Positions 1 to 9,189 are shown, counted from the stretch's first letter. The stretch: 64,000 nucleotides of DNA from Chitinophagaceae bacterium (GCA_016708765.1 JADJFD010000001.1:620001-684000); one strand, 5' to 3'. A program made the numbers and translations. Notes: generated from the sequence alone by a model not told the origin.

Positions 1-164
1 GCAACCGTAATCACTCTAAATGTGATCAGATACTTCAGGACTTGAATGACAAAGCAAGCTCTGGCGAAAATATAATGCCTACTGTTGTAGAAGCTGTTGA
101 AAACAAATGTACTTTGGGTGAGATTGCGGATACATTGCGGGAGATTTATGGAGAGCATAAGTAA
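1..164 (+). CDS. Methylmalonyl-CoA mutase, C-terminal fragment (partial)
   Basis: Only the last 53 residues lie in the window; the open frame enters from the left edge (first full codon at base 3) and ends with TAA at 162-164. The tail, with segments such as NIMPTVVEAVENKCTLGEI and ADTLREIYGEHK, matches the C-terminal end of the catalytic (B12-dependent TIM-barrel) part of methylmalonyl-CoA mutase family proteins, which interconvert methylmalonyl-CoA and succinyl-CoA. A separate small B12-binding subunit or another acyl-CoA mutase of the same family is possible because no catalytic residue is visible here. Confidence 0.75.
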   Translation, partial: NRNHSKCDQILQDLNDKASSGENIMPTVVEAVENKCTLGEIADTLREIYGEHK

Positions 165-249
165 TAATCCCTTTGAACAGCGGAATGATATTTATAATAT
201 AGTCACATTTATATTTTATTGCTAATTTCATTCCCCAATACTATTAATT

Positions 250-1944
250 ATGATGTTTAAAAAAATTAATGCTTTTGTAATTGCAGGCTCTGTTGCCGCT
301 TTATTTTGTTTGGAAAGTAAAGCACAGCTTCCACCTTCTAAAATTGGGTTCGATACAATTGTAACTAAAACTGATGAAGGTCAATCTGAAATTCTGAACA
401 AAAGAGTTGCCGAACTTGAAGAAGTATTAAAACAAAAAAACAACTCTACTACTAAACAACCTCAGACTTCCACTTCATTTATTACAGATAGTCTTGATAA
501 ATACATTGAAAGAGGAATGCGGCAATGGCAAATCCCCGGACTGGCGATCTCCATTGTAAAAGATGGGAAAGTAATTGTAAGAAAGGGGTACGGAGTAAGA
601 GAACTCGGAAAAAATGATAAAGTAGATGAAAATACTTTGTTTATCATTGCATCCAATTCAAAACTATTCACCGGAACTTCTATTGCAAAACTTGAATATG
701 AGAAAAAACTTTCACTCAATGATAAAGTAACCCAATACATTCCCTGGTTTCAATTGTACGACAGCACTTCTACAAAACTGGCTAATATAAGAGATATGCT
801 TTCTCATAGAATTGGGACAAAAACTTTTCAAGGCGATTTTACTTTCTGGGATTCTAACCTACCTAAGGATTCCATTGTATGGAAAATGAGACACCTGAAA
901 CCTTCGGGAGAATTCCGCCAGGATTATGGTTATTGCAATTCCGGTTTTTTAGTTGCCGGACAAATTCTGGAAAAAATTACCGGACAAACATGGGAAAGCT
1001 ATGTAGAAGAAAATATGCTCAAGCCATTAGGAATGAACAATACATACATGAACACTGCAGGGCTTTCGCAAAGAGATAATATTGCTTATCCGCATAATAA
1101 TTTATACAGTTCCATTACAAAGATTCCATTTGACCTTGTAGATAATCTTGGTCCGGCAACAAGCATGGTTAGTAATGTAAAAGATTTAACCAATTGGCTG
1201 ATGTTACAATTAGACAGTGGCAAATACAATGGCAAAGAAGTACTACCCTGGTCAGTTTTACAAAAGACCAGAGACATAAATATTCTTACTGGTAGCCGTA
1301 AATCAAACTTCTACCCCACACACTTCCGGGGTTATGGTTTGGGTGTATATTCAACTGATTATAACGGGCGGCAAGTGTATTGGCATACTGGTGGCGCATT
1401 CGGACATGTAACCAATGTATGTTTTATACCGGAAGAAAATATTGGCATTACTATTTTGACCAATAACGATAACCAAAGCTTTTTTGAAGCACTCCGTTAC
1501 CAGATCATGGATGCATATCTTGGAGTTCCTTATACAGACCGTAGTAAATTTCAGTGGGGATTTTTTGAGCAGAATAAAAAACAAACTGATGCTACGCTGG
1601 CAGCAATGAAAAAAAGAGTAGATGCTAAAAATTATCCTTCTATTAAATTAGAAGAGTATACAGGCGAATATTTTAATACAGTTTACGGTAAGATCACCAT
1701 TTCAAAAAGCGACAATTTGCTTATTTGCCGTTTCCAACATCATCCGGATTTGATTGGCTATATGCAATACATGGATAATAATGAGTTTCAGGTTACTTAT
1801 TCAAATATTGGTTATGGAATTTACCCTGCAAAATTTTATGTAACAAATGGTAAGGCAAATGCTGTTGAAATAAAATCAAATGAATTTGTAGAAAGTGATG
1901 CTTATCTGTTTGCAAAAGATCCGCAAGGGTTGATGATAAAATAA
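250..1944 (+). CDS. Secreted serine hydrolase, beta-lactamase/CubicO family
   Basis: A 564-residue protein of the class C beta-lactamase/DD-peptidase fold. An N-terminal hydrophobic segment (about residues 7-21) followed by KAQ looks like a signal peptide, so it probably acts in the periplasm or at the surface. The active-site signatures are visible: SxxK at S135-K138, YxN at Y228-N230 and a HTGG motif at about 379-382. The last 100 or so residues resemble the DUF3471-like C-terminal domain often fused to this family. The substrate cannot be told: family members hydrolyse peptides, esters or beta-lactams. Two ATGs in tandem (250 and 253) make the start uncertain by one codon. A hairpin at 1963-1979 ends the transcript. 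Confidence 0.85.
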   Translation: MMFKKINAFVIAGSVAALFCLESKAQLPPSKIGFDTIVTKTDEGQSEILNKRVAELEEVLKQKNNSTTKQPQTSTSFITDSLDKYIERGMRQWQIPGLAISIVKDGKVIVRKGYGVRELGKNDKVDENTLFIIASNSKLFTGTSIAKLEYEKKLSLNDKVTQYIPWFQLYDSTSTKLANIRDMLSHRIGTKTFQGDFTFWDSNLPKDSIVWKMRHLKPSGEFRQDYGYCNSGFLVAGQILEKITGQTWESYVEENMLKPLGMNNTYMNTAGLSQRDNIAYPHNNLYSSITKIPFDLVDNLGPATSMVSNVKDLTNWLMLQLDSGKYNGKEVLPWSVLQKTRDINILTGSRKSNFYPTHFRGYGLGVYSTDYNGRQVYWHTGGAFGHVTNVCFIPEENIGITILTNNDNQSFFEALRYQIMDAYLGVPYTDRSKFQWGFFEQNKKQTDATLAAMKKRVDAKNYPSIKLEEYTGEYFNTVYGKITISKSDNLLICRFQHHPDLIGYMQYMDNNEFQVTYSNIGYGIYPAKFYVTNGKANAVEIKSNEFVESDAYLFAKDPQGLMIK

Positions 1945-1962
1945 TTTTTACTAAAAAAAAAG

Positions 1963-1985
1963 CCATCCGTTCTGGATGGTTTTTT
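1963..1985. terminator. Bidirectional terminator between the hydrolase gene and glnS
   Basis: Perfect 6-bp arms CCATCC (1963-1968) and GGATGG (1974-1979) around a 5-base loop, with an A run before and a T run after. It can serve both convergent genes. Confidence 0.8.
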
Positions 1986-1992
1986 CTTACGT

Positions 1993-3666
1993 TTAATTTT
2001 TTTTCTGGTCTTTCATCCAGCCGTCTTTTAAAGTAACGGTTCTGTTGAATACAAGTTTGTCATCTACAGATTCTTTGTCCAGACAGTAATAACCTTTTCT
2101 TATAAATTGAAAACGATCATCCAATTTTGCTTCCTTTAATGCCGGTTCAGCAAAACCTTTTACTACTTTCAACGAATCTGGATTAATATAATCTTTAAAA
2201 TCTCCTTCTTCATCTGTTGGGTCTTCTACTTGAAAAAGGCGATCATATTCTCTTACTTCAATTTCAACTGCATCCGCAGCATTTACCCAATGCAATGTTC
2301 CTTTTACTTTAATTTCAGATGTATCTGAACCACTTTTACTTTCAGGAATATAACTGCAATGCAATTCAGTAATATTTCCATCTGCATCTTTTATTACTTC
2401 ATCACATTTAATAATGTAGGCCGATTTTAATCTTACCATTTGACCGGGAGCCAGTCTGAAATATTTCTTAGGCGCCACTTCCATGAAGTCATTGCTTTCT
2501 ATATAAATTTCTTTACTGAATGAAATATCTCTTATTCCTCCCTTCTCATCTTCGGAATTATTTTCGCTGTGTAATACTTCTCCATCACTTTCATAATTGG
2601 TGATAATAACTTTTATAGGATCAAACACTACCATTCTTCGTAATGCAATCTTATTCAAATCTTCCCGAAGGCAAAATTCTAATAAGCCAACATCCACCAT
2701 ATTATCTCTCTTGGCTACTCCTATCCTATCGCAAAAGTCACGGATGCTTTTTGGTGTGTAGCCACGACGTCGCAATCCACTGATGGTTGGCATCCTTGGA
2801 TCGTCCCAACCTGTAACATGTTTTTCTGTTACTAATTGCAATAGCTTTCTTTTACTGGTAACAGTATAATTAATATTTCTTCTTGCAAATTCATACTGAT
2901 GCGAAGGATATATTTCCAGATTTTTTATCAGCCAATCATATAACTCTCTATGCGGCACAAATTCCATTGTGCAAATAGAATGTGTTACTTCTTCAATAGA
3001 ATCACTTTGGCCGTGTGCAAAATCATACATTGGATAGATACACCATTTATCTCCAGTACGGTGATGATGTGCATGTTTGATACGATAGAGAATTGGATCC
3101 CGCATCAGCATATTGATATGTTGCATATCAATCTTTGCTCTCAAGGTTCTGCTTCCATCCGGAAACTCACCATTTTTCATTTTGGTAAATAAATCTTTAT
3201 TCTCTTCAATGCTTCTTGTTCTGTAAATACTGTCTTTACCGGGTTCTGTAGGCGTTCCTTTTAACACTGCCATCTCTTCTGCTGTACTATCATCAACATA
3301 AGCAAGTCCGTTATTAATCAGCTTTAAAGCAAATGCATATAAGTTGTCAAAATAATCACTGGCAAAACGTTCATTCTTCCACTCAAAACCTAACCAACGA
3401 ACATCTTCCTTGATACTCTCAACATATTCCGTTTCCTCTGTAACAGGGTTGGTGTCATCGAACCGAAGATTGGTATAACCGGGAAATTTTTGTGTTAACC
3501 CAAAGTTTAAACAGATAGACGAAGCATGACCAATATGTAAATAACCGTTTGGCTCAGGAGGAAAACGAGTAACGATTGATTGATACTTGCCGGTTTTCAA
3601 ATCTTCTTCAATAATTTCTTCCAGAAAATTAAGGCTGCGTTCTTCTTTTTTTATTTCTTCAGACAT
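1993..3666 (-). CDS. glnS: Glutaminyl-tRNA synthetase
   Basis: A class I aminoacyl-tRNA synthetase of 557 residues charging tRNA-Gln with glutamine in the cytoplasm. The HIGH motif is exact (H44-H47, within PPEPNGYLHIGH), and the KMSKS-equivalent loop reads VTSKR at about 269-273, close to the usual MSKR of GlnRS. The C-terminal third matches the anticodon-binding beta-barrels of GlnRS rather than a GluRS helical domain. I chose the ATG at 3664-3666 (MSEEIKKEE); a TTG three codons upstream would only add three residues. Its presence means tRNA-Gln can be charged directly rather than only through transamidation. Confidence 0.95.
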   Translation of the reverse strand: MSEEIKKEERSLNFLEEIIEEDLKTGKYQSIVTRFPPEPNGYLHIGHASSICLNFGLTQKFPGYTNLRFDDTNPVTEETEYVESIKEDVRWLGFEWKNERFASDYFDNLYAFALKLINNGLAYVDDSTAEEMAVLKGTPTEPGKDSIYRTRSIEENKDLFTKMKNGEFPDGSRTLRAKIDMQHINMLMRDPILYRIKHAHHHRTGDKWCIYPMYDFAHGQSDSIEEVTHSICTMEFVPHRELYDWLIKNLEIYPSHQYEFARRNINYTVTSKRKLLQLVTEKHVTGWDDPRMPTISGLRRRGYTPKSIRDFCDRIGVAKRDNMVDVGLLEFCLREDLNKIALRRMVVFDPIKVIITNYESDGEVLHSENNSEDEKGGIRDISFSKEIYIESNDFMEVAPKKYFRLAPGQMVRLKSAYIIKCDEVIKDADGNITELHCSYIPESKSGSDTSEIKVKGTLHWVNAADAVEIEVREYDRLFQVEDPTDEEGDFKDYINPDSLKVVKGFAEPALKEAKLDDRFQFIRKGYYCLDKESVDDKLVFNRTVTLKDGWMKDQKKN

Positions 3667-3750
3667 AGTGCACAAAGTTAAGGAAATGAAGAATTTAAAG
3701 AAGTAACTATACTTCGGAAAACGGATTATTGCCTCAATAAATTACTTTTA

Positions 3751-4044
3751 TTAAGGTCTATTCTGATCCTTTTCAAAATCGAAACCTGTCTCAACGTCGG
3801 GCATTTTTTGTAATGTTTGACGAATGGCGAAATAGCTAAGTATTGCAAGACTATAACCAAGCAACAACATCGGTCCAAATTCTTCTGAACCAAACATTGC
3901 GAATCCAATAGCAATACCTACAATTTCTGAAATAAACCAACCAAGGATTGCATAAGCTTTCCATTTCCCCTTTTTCTGACTTTTTCTTTCAGCCAAGTCT
4001 CCTATTTTACCTGAGAGGAAAATTACTGCCAGGATTTCAAGCAT
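3751..4044 (-). CDS. Small membrane protein, unknown function
   Basis: A 97-residue protein that I do not recognise. It has a short hydrophobic N-terminus, a charged KSQKKGK stretch, and two further hydrophobic segments (about residues 32-51 and 57-74), ending in an acidic tail. That suggests a small inner-membrane protein. It sits on the minus strand between glnS and a DUF6941-like gene, about 50 bases from the latter, so joint transcription is possible. Confidence 0.65.
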   Translation of the reverse strand: MLEILAVIFLSGKIGDLAERKSQKKGKWKAYAILGWFISEIVGIAIGFAMFGSEEFGPMLLLGYSLAILSYFAIRQTLQKMPDVETGFDFEKDQNRP

Positions 4045-4097
4045 GAGTTTGGGTTTTAAAGATTGTTGTATTAGAATTGAATTATGTGTAATTCTTC

Positions 4098-4493
4098 TTA
4101 TTGGGAAAGGTGATTCAAGAATAAAGGCAACCCTGATTTCCAGTCCTCATCAATATACAGCTCAAAAGAATAACGGCCGGCCGTTTCAAATTTCAACTGG
4201 TTAAAATTGACAACCATATTGATAGATGCAAACTGGCCATTTGGTGGAATACCTATATTAATATTTCCTTCTATTGGCTTAATGACTTCCTTACCTGCTG
4301 CATCAATCAATCGAAGCCTGAAACTATGATCGCCGGTTTCTTTTGCACCAAAACGTAACCGACAGGCAACTGCACATGCCGGATGTTGTAATGGAAACTG
4401 TTTACCATTGATACTATCAAACGTTCCGACGATAGTAAGCTTTGAATTATTGTCTTGTGCAAAGTCGCAGAGTGTGAAGATTTCTATTTCCAT
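4098..4493 (-). CDS. DUF6941-like cytoplasmic protein
   Basis: A 131-residue protein without signal peptide. It starts MEIEIFTLCDFAQ and contains the pattern of the DUF6941 family: a start with a CD(F/Y)A segment, TIVGTFDSI, and a central region with LRFGAKETGDH and later GRYSFELYIDE. The fold is probably an all-beta sandwich. No catalytic residues are evident and the function is unknown. The assignment to DUF6941 is from memory of the family pattern. Confidence 0.7.
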   Translation of the reverse strand: MEIEIFTLCDFAQDNNSKLTIVGTFDSINGKQFPLQHPACAVACRLRFGAKETGDHSFRLRLIDAAGKEVIKPIEGNINIGIPPNGQFASINMVVNFNQLKFETAGRYSFELYIDEDWKSGLPLFLNHLSQ

Positions 4494-4680
4494 GTTAGTT
4501 TATTAATTGGTTTAAAGCTATGACAGAATTATCAATTTGCCTTATACCGAATAACCGTGCCGATACAGCATTAATGGTTTTTTAACGACAGTAACGAAGA
4601 ATGAAGCAATGATAGCTGACAATGATGCAGTAAATGCTGACAAAATATGTTGGGATAGTTCAGAAAAAAATGTAAAGGTT

Positions 4681-5382
4681 TTACTCATTCCTTTTCATAA
4701 ATATTACATTCTTCGATGTTTGAAAATCGCCGTAAGGCATGGGGAAATTAATTGCAAACTCCCAGAAGCCAGCTGCTCTGCAACCGCCATTGTAATTCCA
4801 TTCTTTTAAGATAATGGCCGGATAATAATTATCCTGGAATACACTGAATTTAAAAGTAGCATGACAATCACCACCGGAATGAGTGAGCCATGTAGCCATT
4901 CCTGAATTTGAAACTAATACAGTATCGTAATACCTGAATTTCATAACCGTATTTTGTTCGTCATTAAGAGGCAATTTTTCTTGAGAAGAAATTTCTTTAA
5001 ATGCTTTTTTGTTATCCCGCATCACCCAAGCCCATTCTCTGTTACAAACATTACGATGACAATCTCTTTGACCTTCATCATGTTTGCAATACATTTCACA
5101 TTGGTTACAAATTTCTTTAGCAAGAATATGATAGTTTACAAAATCAAAATCTCTGAATTTCGAAGAGCCCTCTTTCCATCCAAAGACTTCATAAACATCT
5201 TTACTACTAATCAGGTAGAGGTATTTATGCTTTATTTCAAAACTGTAACTGTAGGCAGTATCAAATGGCGGCTTCTTTGGCAAGTTATCAATCAATTTCA
5301 CAAAAGCACTATCCTTTGCAAATCCAAGTGATTGAGCCATTACGAGATTACTAAAGAATAGTAAACAAATCAGAAGTTTCAT
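4681..5382 (-). CDS. Secreted cysteine-rich protein, unknown function
   Basis: A 233-residue protein with a clear signal peptide (MKLLICLLFFSNLVMAQ, probable cleavage after AQ). Residues 92-113 hold five cysteines and two histidines (C92, C95, C99, H101, C108, H109, C113), arranged like a metal site or a disulfide knot. Further cysteines occur at about 172 and 200 (GGDC and NGGC). I do not recognise the family. Its 3' end overlaps nothing and no operon partner is evident. Confidence 0.7.
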   Translation of the reverse strand: MKLLICLLFFSNLVMAQSLGFAKDSAFVKLIDNLPKKPPFDTAYSYSFEIKHKYLYLISSKDVYEVFGWKEGSSKFRDFDFVNYHILAKEICNQCEMYCKHDEGQRDCHRNVCNREWAWVMRDNKKAFKEISSQEKLPLNDEQNTVMKFRYYDTVLVSNSGMATWLTHSGGDCHATFKFSVFQDNYYPAIILKEWNYNGGCRAAGFWEFAINFPMPYGDFQTSKNVIFMKRNE

Positions 5383-5458
5383 AAAAGACTTTATATTATT
5401 GATGCAATTTATAAAAAAATTGCAATCAAGGTAGTACCCATAGCAGGGTATAAAGCTA

Positions 5459-5917
5459 CTATGGCTTTAGAATGTCGTTGATAATTTTAATGTGATGAAT
5501 TGTATGAATGGCGATAACCCTTCTTGCCTTGTTTAGTTTCACATCTTTAAAAACAGGATGAGTAAAATATTTATCGTTACTTAATCTTTCGAATAACTCC
5601 GCTTTTTGTTTTGCTTTTTCCAACAAAGGTTTTATAGTTGCTTCGCTAACTTCATCGCCAGGTTTTACAGAGCTAGGAACTCTTGCTTTGCCTCTTGGAA
5701 TTTTTCCCGTAGTTAACACTAGTGTTCGTTTCCAGTTAAACCTTTTTTTATACTCAGCAGGGTTTGAATGTTCTGTAGCGGTTATCATTTTTATTAAAGC
5801 AAGTAATGAATGCTCAATATGCCAGCCAACTGATACCTGAGATATGGCTGCATTCTTTTGCTCTATATATAGCATTGCATTTTCTAACTCAGTGATAAGT
5901 GCGGTGAGAGTTTTCAT
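5459..5917 (-). CDS. DinB-superfamily protein (DUF1569-like)
   Basis: A 152-residue cytoplasmic protein, probably a four-helix bundle of the DinB/YfiT type. The expected metal-binding histidines are visible: H33 in GWHIEHS and the C-terminal HTIHHIKIINDIL motif. Members of the superfamily include thiol transferases and many uncharacterised proteins; the DUF1569 group is the closest I can place it. The function here is unknown. Confidence 0.75.
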   Translation of the reverse strand: MKTLTALITELENAMLYIEQKNAAISQVSVGWHIEHSLLALIKMITATEHSNPAEYKKRFNWKRTLVLTTGKIPRGKARVPSSVKPGDEVSEATIKPLLEKAKQKAELFERLSNDKYFTHPVFKDVKLNKARRVIAIHTIHHIKIINDILKP

Positions 5918-5960
5918 TTGTATGTTTTGACAAACTTAGTGAAAGAAAGGATGAGTATAG

Positions 5961-5988
5961 AAAAGGCCCATTGATAAACGAGCCTTTT
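5961..5988 (-). terminator. Hairpin downstream of the NTF2-like lipoprotein gene
   Basis: Arms AAAAGGC (5961-5967) and GCCTTTT (5982-5988) with a 14-base loop, 22 bases past the stop of the minus-strand gene. The T run is short, so this is a moderate candidate. Confidence 0.5.
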
Positions 5989-6009
5989 AAAGTATGTATT
6001 TAACGGTGA

Positions 6010-6521
6010 TTACATCTTTGTTGTATCCTTTGCAGGCATATCATCCATTTTGTGTTCAGTAGCTGGCGACATCATTTTCATCATATCTTTTGGATCCATA
6101 TACATCCAATGCTCAATGGCTTTACCATCTTTGAATTTTGCAATTTCCACTGCAGTCATTTCCATTTTTTGACCATTCATTGTTCCCGAGGATTTTGACC
6201 AGGTAATAACATGGTCATCATCTGCCATAGTCTTTATATGTGTCATTTTCATGTCCGGTGACATTTCATGATATTTTTTAAATCAGCAACTATGTTTTCT
6301 AGTCCTACAACATCACCCTGATCACCACTATGATCTATCGCATCTGCAGCAATATAATCTCCCATTTTACTAAAGTCGCCAGATTCTATGGCTTTGAAGA
6401 TTGCTTCATTCACTTCTACATTTTTTTTGGCTGTGGCAGACATACCGCCTTCTGATTTGCTGTCGCAGGAGACAAAAACGCTGCAAACAACAATTGTCAA
6501 CAGAATACTTAATTTTTTCAT
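6010..6521 (-). CDS. NTF2/SnoaL-like lipoprotein, interrupted by a -1 frameshift
   Basis: Start at the ATG 6519-6521 (MKKLSILLTIVVCSVF), with a lipobox ending in C just after FVS, so it is an envelope lipoprotein. The N-terminal half (to DLKN) and the C-terminal half (from KYHEMSPDMKM) lie in different frames and join at a run of six A residues (minus strand, 6274-6279). One more A gives a single 170-residue protein with the SnoaL/NTF2-like fold pattern, ending in a Met/Asp/Lys-rich tail. The family contains ketosteroid-isomerase-like enzymes and many proteins of unknown role. The junction also contains T_TTA_AAA, a canonical -1 slippery heptamer, but the same kind of lesion recurs in other genes here, so an indel error is more likely. 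Confidence 0.7.
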
Positions 6522-6602
6522 AACTGTATGTTTTTGATTTAATGTAAAAGGTAGAGAAAATTTGAGAATGTACAAAAAAGGGTAACCCTTAATGAATGGC
6601 AC

Positions 6603-6640
6603 AAAAAAATGCCGGCCATTACTCTATGTAATACCGGCAT
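6603..6640 (-). terminator. Intrinsic terminator of the 63-residue gene
   Basis: Arms ATGCCGG (6609-6615) and CCGGCAT (6634-6640) enclose a second inverted repeat ATTAC/GTAAT, and the minus-strand transcript runs into seven T residues. It follows the stop of the gene at 6673. Confidence 0.8.
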
Positions 6641-6672
6641 TACGATAAATTGGAAAGCATAGTTATTTACTA

Positions 6673-6864
6673 TTACCCTCTAAAGCTTCCTTTTGCTGTT
6701 TTTGCATTTCTGCGGATTTTCCACAGGTCTGTAATAGTGAACAACGGTTGCTTTGCTTCAGGCAGCTGAATGTCTGTTGCCAATGTTTCTTTTACTTCTC
6801 TTACCAGGTTGTTTAACACTTCTGGCTCCATCTGTACAATAGATGGACTCGCATCAATTTTCAT
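6673..6864 (-). CDS. Small conserved-looking protein, unknown function
   Basis: A 63-residue protein. The C-terminal part FTITDLWKIRRNAKTAKGS resembles short Bacteroidota proteins that carry a (F/A)xxxDLWxIxR motif followed by a basic tail. It has its own ATG and a strong intrinsic terminator directly downstream, which supports a real gene. No function can be assigned. Confidence 0.6.
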   Translation of the reverse strand: MKIDASPSIVQMEPEVLNNLVREVKETLATDIQLPEAKQPLFTITDLWKIRRNAKTAKGSFRG

Positions 6865-7292
6865 GATATTATGGTTTAAATAATTACGATTTATTTTCCG
6901 AGCAGTAATCAGGAATCGTTAGAAGAAGTGTTGAATTTTCAGGGTCAACGGCAAGTGTGCTTAATTGCTCAGATTTGAATTGCAAATGTACGCCTATTGT
7001 ACACGGTGGGTGTTACTAATTTGGTAAAATCAGTAAATAAGGATTTAATAAAAACAGTGCAGGATTTTTTTTGAGGTGATTAATTGTTAACTGCGAAGCA
7101 ATTTTTTTAAAAATGGTGAGGACTGCTATTATTTTGTTTTATTGCTACACCGAGTGCCACAGCCCCGACACACAAATCCATCTGACACATCGGCTATGAA
7201 GTGCTAAAGAAGACTCGGGCGGGAAGAAAAGAACCCAGAAGGAAGGAAAGTATGAATTGTATTGAATCGTTCATTATTTTTAATAAAAAAAT
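6865..7292. other. Gene-free stretch with a GC-rich island
   Basis: 428 bases between divergent genes. Most is AT-rich leader sequence. About 7144-7230 is clearly richer in G and C than the surroundings and contains blocks such as GCCACAGCCCCGACACAC and ACTCGGGCGGGAAG. I find no convincing ORF; the minus strand encodes only a short open stretch with a CRGCGTRC peptide and no start codon. It may be a decayed repeat or gene remnant. Confidence 0.4.
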
Positions 7293-8945
7293 ATGCGATT
7301 TATTTGTTTTTTAGCTTTTGTTGTAAATGCATATTCTTCACTTGCACAAAAGCAAGATATTATCCTGAAACACGAAGAAACATTTTATGGAGGCAAAACA
7401 ATTGTTCGATGGCAATATAATAATCAATTTTCTTTTGAACATCAGGGTGCCCCTTACGCATTAATTAAAGCTCCAGGTAATACAGTGTCTGATTTTGAAT
7501 TCCCATTCCCTGGTTTTGACAATGCCAATGCGAAGCTTGGCAAAGATTTTACTTTGAGTATAAAAGTGGGTAACGGTCTACCCCGAACGCCTGTAGATAC
7601 CGGCACCTTCATCGGCGTAAACATTGAACTGGCAAAGGGATACAGTATCGGGTTAAGTGTAAATGGGGTAAACAAATTTCAGGCTATTGGTTTGGGAGAA
7701 AAATACAGACCAATGCTTTTAGCTGGCAAGTATACCGGTCACAAACCATGGGGCGACCTCGCTTTTTCGCATTTAAAAATTCAAAAAAAATCTGATAGCC
7801 TTATCTTCTCCATAAATGACAAAGCTGTTTTGCGAACCCGGATATTATTATTAGACAGTAATGATACAAGGCTTAATTCTCCTTCCGAACTTTGTTACCA
7901 AAGTGCTGCATTTTATGCCAGCAGTCAGCAATCTTTCAAATCTTCTGCATCTTTTATTATAGATGATTTTGAATTGATGTGGCTTGCACGAAAAGGAGAT
8001 GAACTGCTGGCTGAGGGTTTATTAAATAACTCCTTACAGAAGCACACTTTTTACAGCAAACCCTACTTTGGCAAATACATTATTGCAAAAACACTTAAAG
8101 ATGAGCAATGCGTACTAAATCTGTACGGCAATTACATCATTCCTCCCACTACCGACCCGATACGTATTACCAGCCAGCCGGGCATTTTTGTAAAAGAAGA
8201 TGGTGCACGGGAAGAATTCTATAATGATAAAGGCGAATATGAAGAGTTTAGTGCTACTAAAACAAAAGCTTTGCTGGCCTCACAAAAAGAACCGGTATTT
8301 CTGCAAGACAAACCATTATTATCACCCCTGCCATTGAAACATTTTAACGCCAATGTTCGCTCCATGGATAATGCAAATTCTTATCTTCCATTTATGCGTA
8401 CAATTAGTATAACCATGGACGGCAGTAAAAAGGGTATGCGGAGCAGTTCCGGTAAAATATATTACCATCCTGGATTTGAGGAAATTTGGATAGAGCAGGT
8501 GAGCGGCGTTGATAATATGTATTCGAGATGGGAATCCGATTATCGGATAAAGGCAAAATTAAATGGCAAATTAATTGGTCTGAGTCTTGAGGAAACCAAT
8601 CCTGATAAATTGTTCTTACAATCCAGCACAACCAACTGTAAAGTATGTAAGGGAATGGGCGGCACCACATATTCCGGTTTTGAACGGGGAGATTTTGTAC
8701 CAGCAGAATACAAAACCACCGATATCTCACATATCTATACCAATGTGTATGGTGATAAATGGAAGAAGACATATACCAGTACCATGAAAGTAGCAGAAGG
8801 GTATTACAAAAAAGGGAAAGCTTATACAACCAAAGTAAATTGTAAAACCTGTAATGGCAAAGGTTATTCCGAAAAAAAATCCACTTATTTAGTTTGGAAT
8901 TCCTCCAAAAAGCAATACGAAGAGAAGATTGAAACAGAACATTAA
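7293..8945 (+). CDS. Exported protein with two DnaJ-type CxxCxGxG motifs
   Basis: A 550-residue protein with an N-terminal signal peptide (MRFICFLAFVVNAYSSLAQ). Roughly residues 20-230 look like a beta-rich, possibly lectin/LamG-like region with several GxG turns. The C-terminal part has two copies of a zinc-ribbon-like cysteine motif: NCKVCKGMGG at about 448 and NCKTCNGKGY at about 516. These are the CxxCxGxG units that in DnaJ bind zinc, with two units giving one site. No J domain is present. Seeing this module on an exported protein is unusual. I do not recognise the full-length family. Confidence 0.75.
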   Translation: MRFICFLAFVVNAYSSLAQKQDIILKHEETFYGGKTIVRWQYNNQFSFEHQGAPYALIKAPGNTVSDFEFPFPGFDNANAKLGKDFTLSIKVGNGLPRTPVDTGTFIGVNIELAKGYSIGLSVNGVNKFQAIGLGEKYRPMLLAGKYTGHKPWGDLAFSHLKIQKKSDSLIFSINDKAVLRTRILLLDSNDTRLNSPSELCYQSAAFYASSQQSFKSSASFIIDDFELMWLARKGDELLAEGLLNNSLQKHTFYSKPYFGKYIIAKTLKDEQCVLNLYGNYIIPPTTDPIRITSQPGIFVKEDGAREEFYNDKGEYEEFSATKTKALLASQKEPVFLQDKPLLSPLPLKHFNANVRSMDNANSYLPFMRTISITMDGSKKGMRSSSGKIYYHPGFEEIWIEQVSGVDNMYSRWESDYRIKAKLNGKLIGLSLEETNPDKLFLQSSTTNCKVCKGMGGTTYSGFERGDFVPAEYKTTDISHIYTNVYGDKWKKTYTSTMKVAEGYYKKGKAYTTKVNCKTCNGKGYSEKKSTYLVWNSSKKQYEEKIETEH

Positions 8946-8955
8946 ATTTTATTCT

Positions 8956-9060
8956 GTCAGACCCTGCCTTACTTTGCCTTCAAACTACTTGACCCCTATC
9001 ATACGCAAAGACACAGATATGGAGTGAAGCTTTTTGTGGAAAACCTGCTAGGCAAAAAAG
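8956..9060. repeat. Diverged direct repeat, copy 1
   Basis: Aligns with 9281-9390 over about 100 bases. Shared blocks are TGCCTT-CTTTG, ACTACTTG-CCC, AGACAC and TTTTTGT-GAAAA in the same order and spacing. This copy lacks the inner hairpin of copy 2. Confidence 0.65.
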
Positions 9061-9189
9061 TTACAAATATTTATTTATGCCGGGAAGAAGGTAAAATTTT
9101 AAAGACGGAGTAAATGTCAAGTCTCTGAGATGCCTCCTTCGTCGGCAAGACAATAGTCTTTAAAATCAAAAATATTCTTACACTATCGG

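Noticed and set aside
8404..8829. Minus-strand frame of 141 codons inside the exported DnaJ-like gene
   Set aside because: Low-complexity, Trp/Tyr-rich translation antisense to a coherent gene; no start context.
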